A stretch of DNA of 43,921 nt from Lachnospiraceae bacterium (GCA_014804755.1 JAAUZE010000023.1:1-43921); one strand, 5' to 3'; numbered from the stretch's first letter, positions 26,405 through 35,116 are shown. The notes: a model not told the origin generated them from the sequence alone. Numbers and translations are program-made.

Positions 26405-27692
26405 GCAGCGTGATCTTCAACTCAAACTCCGTATCGCTGCAGCTTACCGTGCAGCTTCCGTGATATTTTTGTGCAATCTGCTTCATGATCTCAATGCCGC
26501 AGCCATGTGCTTTTTTATCCGCTTTGGTCGTTGCAATCCGATTGCTGCGGATAGGAACCCTTTGCTCCACGGAATTGATGATCTGAATCACGGTATAATT
26601 GCGGGTTGTACTTACTTTCGTGCGGATATAGGCATGCTTTTTTGCGAGACAGGCTTCTAATGCATTGTCGTAAGCGTTGGATAGCAGTCCGCAAATGTCC
26701 GGCGCAGTCATATTTGACAGATTTTCCAAAGAGCCTTCAAAAGCGAATTCGATGCCATGTTCTTTCGCGGTTTTCATTTTGGAGCCGGCCACAAGATCGG
26801 CAATCTGATTGCCGGTCAGGATCTTACCGCCGGAATAGGCGGTGTCGTGGCTTAACTGCTTCGCATATTTCCGAATCTCATCATAGTTTCCATCCTCGCA
26901 CAGCGAGTTCATAACAGCCAGATGACTGGCAAGATCATGACGCATCTTTTTGATTTGTTCCTCGTTCTCCTTCACATCCTGTAAGGAATCCAATTGCAGC
27001 CGCAGATATTCCATTTCACTTTCTACCATTGTCTGGCGGGAAATCCGGATGCGGGACTCAAAGAGACTATAGAGAAAATATCCCGTACTTACCAAAAAAG
27101 CGCCGATAAAAATTGTTAAATAAAGGCAATATTGTGCCAGACCGAAATGAGAACGGCTCACCCACATTACCAAAATCACATCAATGAAAGCAAAAAAGAA
27201 CAGTGCAATGCTGCCCAGTATTTCCTTTACACGGAAATGAAGCGTGATCTGATACTTGTGAAGCAGATATCGGAGCAAGAGCAATAAAATGAAAAGAATG
27301 ACGTCCGTTGCAAGGCTGACCACGGTAGAATCGTATTCGTGAACCACGACCTCGATATGGCTCGCGGGAATTAGCTCATCCAATAAGGCCTCCGGTACGA
27401 TCGTCAGTGTAAAATAAATTGCAACGGCAGGAAAAAAACGCAGCAGATCGGACAGCTTCTTTTTACTGAATAGCAGTACCGTCACTGCAATTGAAACGGG
27501 CATGCTGAATAAAAAAGAAGTATCCGTTTCAAACAGGGCGGCCGGAGTGGTCACAAATAGAGAAATCAGGGAAAAAACAATCACATTCCTGCGGCTGATA
27601 CGAATATGAGCGGCACAGACGTCCTGCATGAGTAACAGCAGAATCCAATATTCCATCAAATTAACGGCAAGCTGAATCGGCAGTGCGCTCAT
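26397..27692 (-). CDS. AgrC-like sensor histidine kinase (GHKL ATPase domain)
   Basis: The 431-aa product has about six hydrophobic helices in residues 1-210, a coiled region (215-250), phospho-acceptor His252 in MRHDLASH, N-box SNAYDNALEA (Asn339) and G-box HGCGIEIM (about 396-403). This architecture is typical of peptide-sensing kinases such as AgrC. It overlaps its response regulator gene by ATGA. No agrB or agrD-like signal gene is in the window, so the ligand is unknown. Confidence 0.88.
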   Translation of the reverse strand: MSALPIQLAVNLMEYWILLLLMQDVCAAHIRISRRNVIVFSLISLFVTTPAALFETDTSFLFSMPVSIAVTVLLFSKKKLSDLLRFFPAVAIYFTLTIVPEALLDELIPASHIEVVVHEYDSTVVSLATDVILFILLLLLRYLLHKYQITLHFRVKEILGSIALFFFAFIDVILVMWVSRSHFGLAQYCLYLTIFIGAFLVSTGYFLYSLFESRIRISRQTMVESEMEYLRLQLDSLQDVKENEEQIKKMRHDLASHLAVMNSLCEDGNYDEIRKYAKQLSHDTAYSGGKILTGNQIADLVAGSKMKTAKEHGIEFAFEGSLENLSNMTAPDICGLLSNAYDNALEACLAKKHAYIRTKVSTTRNYTVIQIINSVEQRVPIRSNRIATTKADKKAHGCGIEIMKQIAQKYHGSCTVSCSDTEFELKITLLK

Positions 27693-28387
27693 GGACGCAG
27701 ACCTCCTTCGATGTAATTGATGACTGCGCGGCGGAAATTTTTTCCGCGCCTGCGGCTGACAGGAAAGGTTGCTCCGCAGGCAAGCGTTAAATGCGCCTCG
27801 TCAAATTCTCTGACATATTCCAGATTAACAATGTATTTACGGTGAATGCGGAAAAATGTGGATGGGGGAAGCATCGCTTCCAGTTCATTCAGACCTTTAT
27901 GCAGCGTGATGACGTCGTCTCTGTGATAAACGAGCGTGTTTTTATTGTCCGCCTTCAGATATTGCAGCTCCTGTGGGTGCAGCAATAGTTCGCATTCGGG
28001 TGTTTTGATCAGAAGCGTATGGGAATCTGTAAGCTTTGCATGAATATCTCTCATGACACGGGAGATTGCCTCTTTCGTCACAGGCTTTAAAAGATAGCGG
28101 AACGCGCCCACTTCATAGCCGGCGGGGGCATAATCCAGACAAACGGTAAAGAATACCAAAATGACAGAGATGTCGATTTCCCTGATCTTTTTTGCAAGCT
28201 CCATGCCGTTTAAGGGTGACATCAGGATGTCCAAAAAAAGTACGTCATACCGTTCCCCTGACATATACTGATTCCAAAGCGCGAGCGGAGAAGAAAAGCA
28301 TTCCACGGAACAGTCCGGCTGCTGCCACAGGTAATCGTATATTTTTTTCAAAAAAACAGGTTCATCATCGCAAATTGCTATTTTCAT
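27689..28387 (-). CDS. LytTR-family response regulator
   Basis: The start chosen is MKIAICDDE at 28387, giving 232 aa; the frame extends to 28498 but without family-like sequence, and ATG 28393 is an alternative. The receiver domain has Asp7/Asp8, phospho-acceptor Asp53 (FLDIL) and Lys101 (LLKPV). The C-terminal LytTR DNA-binding domain (about residues 135-230) includes FFRIHRKYIVNLEYV and VSRRRGKNFR. It forms an operon with the AgrC-like kinase. Targets probably carry pairs of LytTR repeats. Confidence 0.9.
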   Translation of the reverse strand: MKIAICDDEPVFLKKIYDYLWQQPDCSVECFSSPLALWNQYMSGERYDVLFLDILMSPLNGMELAKKIREIDISVILVFFTVCLDYAPAGYEVGAFRYLLKPVTKEAISRVMRDIHAKLTDSHTLLIKTPECELLLHPQELQYLKADNKNTLVYHRDDVITLHKGLNELEAMLPPSTFFRIHRKYIVNLEYVREFDEAHLTLACGATFPVSRRRGKNFRRAVINYIEGGLRP

Positions 28388-28557
28388 ACGCATTACTCTA
28401 CCATATCCCATCTGCTCCGTCAAGAAAGCGGAAGCGCCGGAAAACCGCTCGCGCCGCAAAGTCGACCGCTCGCGCTGCGGACATAGAATTTTGTTCATTT
28501 TATGATAAAATGTGCGATGAACAATACTACTTTATGGATGAGGATGGGGAGATAAGA

Positions 28558-29949
28558 ATGATGAAAAAAAGAGCATTTTCTGTTTTGATGGGAACGATTC
28601 TTTTGGCATTGTCCGTCTGTGGCTGCGGGGGAAGTGAAAGCGGTTCCGCATCAAACAAAGCGGATGATTCCGGACAGACGTGGGGAAGCGGAGATACGCA
28701 GAGCAGCTCAAACGGCGGTGCGGGGGACAAAGGTGCAGGTGCTTCGATTCCGGTCACGTCGGAGACGTTGTTTGACGTGACGGATACGGATGGCGGTGTG
28801 AGCGTTGTTTTTAATGACATTGAGGGTGGCGATGTCCATATTCCTGCCGAGATTGGGGGGAAAACAGTAACGGAGATCGGCGAGCGCGCCTTTTGGTGCA
28901 TCGGGGTGACGAGCGTGATCATTCCGGATTGTGTGACAAAGATCGGCGAAGCCGCGTTTAACTTAACTTATCTGGAACAGATTGTCATTCCTGAAAGTGT
29001 GACGGAAATTGGCAGTATGGCGTTCCTGAATTGTAAGCGATTAACAAGTGTGACGATTTTGGGCGGCATAACGCAGGTGAAGGACATGGCGTTTTCCGGC
29101 TGCACGGTATTGACGGATGTAACGCTTCCTGCCACTGTGACAGAAATCGGCGCCTCCGCGTTTGCTGACTGCAAAGCTCTGACAATGCTGGTTCTTCCTG
29201 ACAGCGTGGTCTCCGTTGACCACAGCGCGTTTTCCGGCTGCACGGACATCACGGTCACCTATCAGGGAACAGACTATTCCTATGAGGAGTTGGACGATTT
29301 ATATACTGTGTTAGATGACGCCGCAAGCCTGGCATCGCCATATCCGGCGGAGGAGTTTTTCAGGGTCGAGGATGTTCCGGGCGGCGTGTCGATCTATTAT
29401 GCGGAGAGCACGGTCGGTCTTTATTATTATAACGGTGGGGAGGGAGTCGTTCGTATTCCCGAACAGATCGGCGGAAAGACGGTCGTGGAAATTGGTTCAA
29501 GCGTATTTGTGGGTTCCCGGTATATTGTCAATCTGACGATTCCGGATACGGTCGTACGAATCGGCGGTTCTGCCATTAAGGGCTGTTATGAGTTAGTCCA
29601 TGTGACACTTCCGAGCGGTCTCACGGAATTGGAGGATTATCTGTTCGCATGGAATGAAAAGCTGGAGGATGTTTCCATTCCATCGGGCGTAACCAGGCTC
29701 GGGGACGGTGTGTTTGAGGGATGCAAGAGCATCAAAACGATTCTTGTTCCGGAGGGTGTGACAGAGATCGGTTACTTTGCGTTCTCGGATTGTCCGAATC
29801 TGGAGCTGGTGATCCTGCCGGACAGCCTCACTGCGATCAAGGAGGAAGTGTTTGAAGGAAGCGAAAAGGTGACTGTGACCTACAAGGGCGCTTCCTATAC
29901 CTATGAGGAGATCGACGCGTTGTACAGCGCGATCAGGGGAGAAAGTTAG
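28558..29949 (+). CDS. BspA-type leucine-rich-repeat lipoprotein
   Basis: The ATG at 28558 after GGGGA gives 463 aa. Residues 1-20 are a lipoprotein signal with lipobox LSVC and Cys21 as the lipidated residue, followed by a Ser/Gly/Asp-rich linker. Then come repeats of the treponemal BspA type (motif I-P-x-x-V-T-x-I-G-x-x-A-F-x-x-C), in two arrays; each array ends with a similar T-V-T-Y-x-G-x-x-Y-x-Y-E-E segment, showing an internal duplication. Such proteins often mediate surface binding. It is divergent from the adjacent LytTR gene, so that system could control it, but no binding repeat was identified. Confidence 0.85.
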   Translation: MMKKRAFSVLMGTILLALSVCGCGGSESGSASNKADDSGQTWGSGDTQSSSNGGAGDKGAGASIPVTSETLFDVTDTDGGVSVVFNDIEGGDVHIPAEIGGKTVTEIGERAFWCIGVTSVIIPDCVTKIGEAAFNLTYLEQIVIPESVTEIGSMAFLNCKRLTSVTILGGITQVKDMAFSGCTVLTDVTLPATVTEIGASAFADCKALTMLVLPDSVVSVDHSAFSGCTDITVTYQGTDYSYEELDDLYTVLDDAASLASPYPAEEFFRVEDVPGGVSIYYAESTVGLYYYNGGEGVVRIPEQIGGKTVVEIGSSVFVGSRYIVNLTIPDTVVRIGGSAIKGCYELVHVTLPSGLTELEDYLFAWNEKLEDVSIPSGVTRLGDGVFEGCKSIKTILVPEGVTEIGYFAFSDCPNLELVILPDSLTAIKEEVFEGSEKVTVTYKGASYTYEEIDALYSAIRGES

Positions 29950-29992
29950 AATCAAAGGATTTTATCTGAAAACGATGAAGAATCGCTTGTGA

Positions 29993-30035
29993 GGGGCGCT
30001 CTCAGGCCGTTTTGCGGCTTGGGGGCGTTCTTTTT
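29993..30035 (+). terminator. terminator after the LRR lipoprotein gene
   Basis: A GC-rich hairpin (GGGCG...AGGCCG, loop TTTT, CGGCTT...GGCGTTC with some G-U pairs) is followed by TTTTT at 30031-30035. Confidence 0.6.
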
Positions 30036-30039
30036 AAGC

Positions 30040-30068
30040 TTGTGCGGCGAAGACAAAAGGGTTACAAT
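30040..30068 (+). promoter_or_regulatory. candidate promoter for the DUF1848 gene
   Basis: TTGTGC (30040-30045) and TACAAT (30063-30068) have a 17-bp spacer and lie about 23 bases before the gene. Confidence 0.55.
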
Positions 30069-30090
30069 AAGGGGCATAGGAGGAATACCC

Positions 30091-31011
30091 ATGATCGTAA
30101 GCGTAAGCCGCAGAACCGATATTCCGAATTACTATTCGGACTGGTTTTACCGGCGTATCAAAGAAGGCTTTGTCTGTGTGAGAAATCCGATGAATCCAAA
30201 GCAGGTCAGCAGAATCGCGCTGACTCCCGATGTGGTGGACTGTATTGTTTTTTGGACGAAAAATCCCGAGCCGATGATGAGCAGACTGGACTATCTTGCG
30301 GCGTATCCGTATTATTTTCAGTTTACCCTGACCGGATACGGGGCTGATATAGAGCCCGGCGTGCCGCATAAAAAAGAAAAAATGATACCGGTATTTCAAG
30401 CGTTGTCAGACAGGATCGGAAGGGATAGAGTCATTTGGCGTTATGACCCTATCCTTTTAACAAATACCTATACGCCGGAATATCACCTGAAAGCCTTCGG
30501 GCAGATCGCAGCGGCGCTTGCAGGCTACACGGAGAAATGCGTCGTCAGCTTTGTGGATGAATATGCAAAAAATAAAAAGGAGCTGGCGGCTCTCGGTGCA
30601 TACGAATTGGGCGGAAAGGAATGTCTGAAGTTTGCAGAAAATCTCAGTAAAACGGCAAGACAAAACGGCATGGAGATTGCTAGCTGCGCTGAACGGATTG
30701 ACCTTTCGGCATGCGGGATCAAGCATAACTGCTGCATTGACCGGGAGCTGATCGAGCGTATCATCGGCTGTCCGATCAAAGCTGGGAAGGATAAGAATCA
30801 AAGAGGCGAATGCGGATGTATCGAGAGCGTGGATATCGGAACCTATCATACCTGCCGCAACGGCTGCCGATACTGTTACGCGAACGACAGTGAGAAACGC
30901 GTCCGAAACAATTGCGACAAATACGATCCGGCGTCCCCGATTTTATGCGGGATGATTTCGGATCAGGACTGTGTCAGCGAGCGGAAGGTGAAGCCGCTGA
31001 AAATGTTGTGA
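30091..31011 (+). CDS. DUF1848 family protein with CxxxCxxC cluster
   Basis: The ATG at 30091 follows AGGAGG; the frame upstream to 29989 covers the terminator and promoter and is not coding. The 306-aa product opens IVSVSRRTDIPNYYSDWF and includes DCIVFWTKNPEPM and WRYDPILLT, features I associate with DUF1848. A C-terminal CRNGCRYCYA motif (C-x3-C-x2-C) resembles the iron-sulfur site of radical SAM enzymes, with further cysteines upstream (CCID, CGC). Biochemical function unknown. It stands alone between two transcription units. Confidence 0.85.
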   Translation: MIVSVSRRTDIPNYYSDWFYRRIKEGFVCVRNPMNPKQVSRIALTPDVVDCIVFWTKNPEPMMSRLDYLAAYPYYFQFTLTGYGADIEPGVPHKKEKMIPVFQALSDRIGRDRVIWRYDPILLTNTYTPEYHLKAFGQIAAALAGYTEKCVVSFVDEYAKNKKELAALGAYELGGKECLKFAENLSKTARQNGMEIASCAERIDLSACGIKHNCCIDRELIERIIGCPIKAGKDKNQRGECGCIESVDIGTYHTCRNGCRYCYANDSEKRVRNNCDKYDPASPILCGMISDQDCVSERKVKPLKML

Positions 31012-31016
31012 ATTTC

Positions 31017-31053
31017 TGTCACATTTTTCCTCTGTCAATTGTTCATAAAGTGA
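31017..31053 (+). promoter_or_regulatory. candidate ECF-sigma promoter for the 31106 sigma gene
   Basis: TGTCACATTTTT (31017-31028) is followed about 15 nt later by TTCATAAAGTG, the shape of autoregulated ECF promoters in Clostridia. Candidate only. Confidence 0.4.
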
Positions 31054-31105
31054 AAGGCCTTTCAGCAGACAACAAACAAGATCGCAGGGACAGGAGGAGA
31101 CACCG

Positions 31106-31660
31106 GTGGACGGCAGGGCATACATGGATGCAGTCAAAGCTTACGCGGATATTGTCTATCGTACGGCGTTAAGCGCTACGAAGACGCCGCAGGATGCGGA
31201 GGATGTGACGCAGACTGTATTTATGAAGCTGCTTGAAGCTAAAGACAGCTTTGCGGATGAGGAGCACCTGAGAAGATGGCTTATCCGCGTGACCGTCAAC
31301 GAGTGCAAAAACCTGTGGAAATCCTTTTGGCGGCGAAGCGTCGGGCTGTTTGGCTTTACGGACGAAGACGTGCAGGAGCCGTACGATTTTAAGGGACATA
31401 CGGAAAGAGGCAGACGGAGAGGAATGCCGCCCAAGGGCCCGGAGTTTGAGGAGCTTTCGCAGAGCGCATTGTATGAAGCGGTCATGGCGCTTCCCAAAGA
31501 TTACCGGATTGTCGTACATCTTTTTTACTATGAGGACTACCGGACAGGGGAGATCGCAGAGCTTCTGCATATCCGTGAACAGACCGTCCGAACAAGGCTT
31601 GTCCGTGCGAGAAACAAATTGAAACAGCGGCTTGAGGAGGCGTGGCAGGATGAAGAATGA
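31106..31660 (+). CDS. ECF-type RNA polymerase sigma factor
   Basis: The GTG at 31106 is 7 nt after AGGAGGA. The 184-aa product has sigma region 2 (about residues 15-75: DAEDVTQTVFMKLLE, HLRRWLIRVTVNECKNLWKS) and region 4 (about 120-175: ALPKDYRIVVHLFYYEDYRTGEIAELL, then the HTH EQTVRTRLVRARNKLKQ). The linker between them carries an Arg-rich insertion. The next gene overlaps by 11 bases and encodes a membrane partner, so this is a sigma/anti-sigma pair. Confidence 0.9.
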   Translation: MDGRAYMDAVKAYADIVYRTALSATKTPQDAEDVTQTVFMKLLEAKDSFADEEHLRRWLIRVTVNECKNLWKSFWRRSVGLFGFTDEDVQEPYDFKGHTERGRRRGMPPKGPEFEELSQSALYEAVMALPKDYRIVVHLFYYEDYRTGEIAELLHIREQTVRTRLVRARNKLKQRLEEAWQDEE

Positions 31661-32339
31661 GAAATGGTATAAAGAAACGTTTGATAAGGTTCATGTTCCC
31701 GGGGAGCTGTTGGGAAAGGTGATGGATATGGAGAATCAGACGGAGAAAAAAGCAAAAAGAGGATGGCGCTACGCAATGGGCGCTCTGGCAGCGGCGCTTG
31801 GATTATTTGTGGCTTCCAACGGAATTTGCTATGCGGCGACGGGCGAGACATGGGTTTCGAGGATGACAGTCTACTTTAACGGCGAGAAGTATGAGGGAGA
31901 GGTTACCTGGCAGGAATACGAAGACGGTAAATTCATCGGAATGGCTCCTATGACGGTGCCTGTGCCTGCCATAAGCGGCAATTCAATGGAGGTTATTTGG
32001 GGTATCATTGCGGAAGGCGACGAGATAATAGATAAAGATATCACGTATTCTATCGATATGGATGACCGGGTGTTTACAATGATAGAAGGGGATGATGACT
32101 ACACAACCGGAAACTGCGAGGTAAGCTGCGAGGTGGAGACGGATGAGGATGGCAGCGTATGGTTCCGCATCAACGAGAATGACGTCTGCAAAGCGGAAGT
32201 GGATCTGACTGCCGACTTAGCGGACGGTATGGCTGAGGGAGATATTGCATATGACGGTCTCGCCTATCATTATCAGGTAACGCAGAAGACAAACGGCGCA
32301 TATGAAGTTATGCTTTCCGCAGAGATTGCCGAGGAGTAA
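31650..32339 (+). CDS. membrane protein, probable anti-sigma partner
   Basis: The start at 31650 overlaps the sigma gene. The 229-aa product has a short cytoplasmic N-terminus, one transmembrane helix (residues about 42-62) and an acidic extracellular domain rich in Asp, Glu, Thr and Tyr. The topology and overlap with the ECF sigma gene indicate an anti-sigma role. No zinc-anti-sigma HxxxCxxC motif is present, so it is not a ZAS-type factor. The outer domain could sense an envelope signal. Confidence 0.7.
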   Translation: MKNEKWYKETFDKVHVPGELLGKVMDMENQTEKKAKRGWRYAMGALAAALGLFVASNGICYAATGETWVSRMTVYFNGEKYEGEVTWQEYEDGKFIGMAPMTVPVPAISGNSMEVIWGIIAEGDEIIDKDITYSIDMDDRVFTMIEGDDDYTTGNCEVSCEVETDEDGSVWFRINENDVCKAEVDLTADLADGMAEGDIAYDGLAYHYQVTQKTNGAYEVMLSAEIAEE

Positions 32340-32362
32340 AGCAGTAAGCGATACGTCAGCGT

Positions 32363-32395
32363 AAAAAAGAATCCACCTTTGGTGGATTCTTTTTT
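32363..32395. terminator. bidirectional terminator after the anti-sigma gene
   Basis: AAAAAAGAATCCACC and GGTGGATTCTTTTTT form a perfect 15-bp palindromic stem with a TTT loop and T tracts on both strands. Confidence 0.88.
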
Positions 32396-32420
32396 ACTTA
32401 TGGGAAATTTCACAGCACCA

Positions 32421-32472
32421 GAAGAATTCCTGAAGGGAATTCTTCGAAAGAACGCGAAGCGTTCTTTTTTTT
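32421..32472 (+). terminator. second hairpin pair with T8 tract
   Basis: GAAGAATTCC/GGAATTCTTC (32421-32444) is followed by AAAGAACGC/GCGTTCTTT with a GAA loop (32447-32467) and a run of Ts. The second hairpin is of the recurring type in this window. Two terminators within 110 bases is redundant. Confidence 0.6.
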
Positions 32473-32582
32473 ACTGAAAATATCAAGAACCCACATCGGA
32501 AATCTGCTACAATGAATCTATCAGAACAAGTCGTATCGGTACCGAAACGGATATGCGTAATTGTAAAAGAAGAGGTGGATGC

Positions 32583-33407
32583 ATGAACAAAGCGGAACTC
32601 CTTGCGGATGCATTGGAGTATATGGAGCAGCATCTGAAAGACAACATCAAAACCGAGGATGTAGCGGCAGCATGCTATTGTTCCAGATCGACGCTGGAAA
32701 AGCTGTTCCGCTATGTCAATCATATGTCGATCAGAGAATATCTGATGCGGAGAAGGCTGACGAGGGCGGCGCGCGATATTATGCGCGAGCCGGATACGGG
32801 AATTTTGGAGATCGCGCTCCGCTACGGATATGGGACCAACGAATCTTTTACGCGCGCATTTCGCGGGTTCTGGAACTGTAAACCATCCGAGTTCCGCGGC
32901 AAAACGCGCTTCTCGGAGCTGTTCCCAAGGCTGACAGGGCCGTTGGGGGAAGGAGATGCGACGATGGCAGAAAGAAAACATGTGGATATTAGTGAGTTAT
33001 ACGATCTATTTCAGGAGCGGAGAGCCTGCTGTTTTGTGATCTGCGATATTAAACAGATGATGGCGGTCAATGAGATTTCCCGGAAAGCGGGGGATTTGGC
33101 AATCGCAGAGGCGCTGCAGCGTATTCAGGATGCGGCGGGCGAAAACGATGTGGCGTTCCGCATCGGCGGGGATGAATTCGCCCTGCTGACGGACAGTGAG
33201 GATGAAAGCTACGCGGAGTCGCTTGCAGAAAAAATCAAAAGCAGCAATGATAAGCCCATCCTATGGGAGGGAAGAGAGATTCCGCTTACCCTGCATGTGG
33301 GCGTGACACGCTTTGAGGGGAAGCGGATTGGCTATGACGAGCTGTTTCACCAACTGGATAGTGCGATCACGGTTGCGGCAAAGAGAGACTACGGTATGGA
33401 AGTCTGA
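32583..33407 (+). CDS. AraC-type HTH regulator fused to a GGDEF-like domain
   Basis: The ATG at 32583 follows GAGGTGG, giving 274 aa. Residues 1-105 form an AraC-type double HTH (ACYCSRSTLEKLFRYVN, then ILEIALRYGYGTNESFTRAFR). After a short linker, residues about 140-274 form a diguanylate-cyclase-like domain with CDIKQMMAVNEISRKAGDLAI and an intact RIGGDEF (193-199). The C-terminus ends soon after, so some late GGDEF segments may be reduced. It may bind GTP or c-di-GMP, or be a degenerate sensor controlling the HTH. Confidence 0.82.
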   Translation: MNKAELLADALEYMEQHLKDNIKTEDVAAACYCSRSTLEKLFRYVNHMSIREYLMRRRLTRAARDIMREPDTGILEIALRYGYGTNESFTRAFRGFWNCKPSEFRGKTRFSELFPRLTGPLGEGDATMAERKHVDISELYDLFQERRACCFVICDIKQMMAVNEISRKAGDLAIAEALQRIQDAAGENDVAFRIGGDEFALLTDSEDESYAESLAEKIKSSNDKPILWEGREIPLTLHVGVTRFEGKRIGYDELFHQLDSAITVAAKRDYGMEV

Positions 33408-33445
33408 CATGACAAAAAGAGATTATGCTATGGATTGATTCTTCG

Positions 33446-33476
33446 AAAGATTGGCGCATCCGCGCCAATCTTTTTT
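33446..33476. terminator. terminator between convergent genes
   Basis: AAAGATTGGCGC pairs with GCGCCAATCTTT (12 bp) around an ATCC loop, followed by Ts on the plus strand. It ends the AraC-GGDEF gene and overlaps the last codon of the convergent DUF4179 gene. Confidence 0.88.
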
Positions 33477-34551
33477 ATTCTCTGACGGGGATATACAAGT
33501 CTTCAATATAAATGCCGAGAACCTTGTCGATATTGATCGCATTGGTGAATTCCAAAGTATCCTGTTGACAAGTTTTACCGTCAATTTCTGTGAAATAAAA
33601 GCTGCCGCTCCGGGTTAATACCGCCTCATCCGGATCATGGCTGACCAGAACCGGTTCACTGCCATCGATCATTCTTAAGCGCATGGAAATGGTGGTATCC
33701 GAAACGCCAAGCATGTCTGAAGGATACTGAGAGATGTCTGAGACGACGACCATTCCAAGCGGCGTCAATTCGATACTCTTTACCTCAGCCGTTGTATTAA
33801 TATAAGAAAACGTCATGGACGGATCGCCCTCGATGGCGATATTGTCCGTAACGGTGCGGTAGATCGGAAACGTCATACTCCATACTCCGCCGACAAGCAG
33901 GGCGGGATGATCCGAATTGGGACCTGCGGTCAGATCCTGAAAGCATACCGTGATGTCTTTTTCCTCTTCGAGTTCTTCGTCAGTTACCAGACTGACCACA
34001 TAGGTTGCCCTGTTCGGCATGTCCTCGCTGACTTCTAACAGCTCGCAGGAGGTAACTCCGCTGATCAGTTGATCCACGTTATAATTCGTTCCCCAGCAGA
34101 AACAAAAATAATCAAATGAAATATCAGGGGTAAACCGAATATGATTAGGAGCAGTTATTTCGACCAGTAAATAGATACTGTGGCTGTCAATGACCTTCTC
34201 AGACAGCGCTATGATCAGATCCGGCTTACTTTCCGCATAGTTCTGGTCGCTTTCAATCCCCATATTTGCAGGATCTTCATCGGAATCGCCCGTCAGAAAA
34301 TCTATGATTGTTTCTTTGAAAGAAGAAAAAAAGTTCGCCTGAGTGCCAATTGTAAAAAAAGACAGGATTAAGAAGACACAAACCAGACAGAACGCGAATT
34401 GAAGAACTCTTTTCCGACCGCCGGATTTTTGGTGAGGAAGTTCTTCCTGTTCTGTCAGTGATTGCAGCAGTCCGTCCACTTTTTTGTCATAGGATGCGGG
34501 AGTCTGTATTTCTTTGGCCATTTCTTTTACTTTTTTATCAAACTTATTCAT
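33475..34551 (-). CDS. DUF4179-type membrane anti-sigma factor
   Basis: The 358-aa product has a charged N-terminal helix region, one transmembrane segment (about residues 49-68) and a large extracellular beta-rich domain typical of DUF4179 proteins partnered with ECF sigma factors. Its ATG overlaps the sigma gene's TGA (ATGA), so the pair is translationally coupled. Function: probably sequesters the sigma at the membrane until an envelope signal is sensed; the signal is unknown. Confidence 0.8.
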   Translation of the reverse strand: MNKFDKKVKEMAKEIQTPASYDKKVDGLLQSLTEQEELPHQKSGGRKRVLQFAFCLVCVFLILSFFTIGTQANFFSSFKETIIDFLTGDSDEDPANMGIESDQNYAESKPDLIIALSEKVIDSHSIYLLVEITAPNHIRFTPDISFDYFCFCWGTNYNVDQLISGVTSCELLEVSEDMPNRATYVVSLVTDEELEEEKDITVCFQDLTAGPNSDHPALLVGGVWSMTFPIYRTVTDNIAIEGDPSMTFSYINTTAEVKSIELTPLGMVVVSDISQYPSDMLGVSDTTISMRLRMIDGSEPVLVSHDPDEAVLTRSGSFYFTEIDGKTCQQDTLEFTNAINIDKVLGIYIEDLYIPVRE

Positions 34552-35024
34552 GACATTCCACCTGTTTTTTCCAATGCGTCTCTCAGAAGGTTTCTTCCGC
34601 GGTTCAGGCGGGACTTTACGGTACCCGTCGAGATATTCAGTACTCTGGCAATATCCCGTATGGGAAGACCGTCATAATAAAACAGCACAACAACCATGCG
34701 GTAGGGCTCGTTTAAGGTCTGTACAATGTCCCACAATTCATGAGGGTTGTCGCAGGTCGGCTGCAGGAGCTGTTCGATCTGTTCGTTCCCCGGGAGATCA
34801 AGGCGCTTTTGCCGGATCTTTAATGCCTCGTTTCTGGTAATGCTGATCATCCATGATTTGAATTTATGAGGATTTTTTAACTGTAACAGATGTTCATATC
34901 CGTTCAGGATCGCGCTGCATACAGCATCCTCCGCGTCTGCCTGATTTTCTAAAATGGCATAAGCGGTTATGTATAATTGATTTCGATATTGGCTGATACG
35001 TTCACAAAATTCAGACTGCTTCAT
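34548..35024 (-). CDS. ECF-type RNA polymerase sigma factor (second pair)
   Basis: The start MKQSEFCER at 35024 has AGAGG upstream and gives 158 aa; the longer frame to 35066 adds an Arg/Lys-rich stretch of no family character. Region 2 (YITAYAILENQADAEDAVCSAIL, then FKSWMISITRNEAL) and region 4 (LNEPYRMVVVLFYYDGLPI, then VLNISTGTVKSRLNRGRNLL) are both clear. Paired with the DUF4179 gene. Confidence 0.9.
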   Translation of the reverse strand: MKQSEFCERISQYRNQLYITAYAILENQADAEDAVCSAILNGYEHLLQLKNPHKFKSWMISITRNEALKIRQKRLDLPGNEQIEQLLQPTCDNPHELWDIVQTLNEPYRMVVVLFYYDGLPIRDIARVLNISTGTVKSRLNRGRNLLRDALEKTGGMS

Positions 35025-35088
35025 CGTCCGTAACCTCTTTTTAGATTTTTTTGCGGGTCTACTCAAAAGGCAAAAGGCCTCTAATAAG

Positions 35089-35116
35089 TGGATAATAAAA
35101 ATTGCAAAAAGGTTCC
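35089..35116 (-). promoter_or_regulatory. candidate autoregulated ECF promoter
   Basis: On the minus strand GGAACC (35116-35111) is followed after 16 bp by TATCCA (35094-35089), about 65 bases before the sigma start. GGAACC is a common ECF -35 core. Confidence 0.45.
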
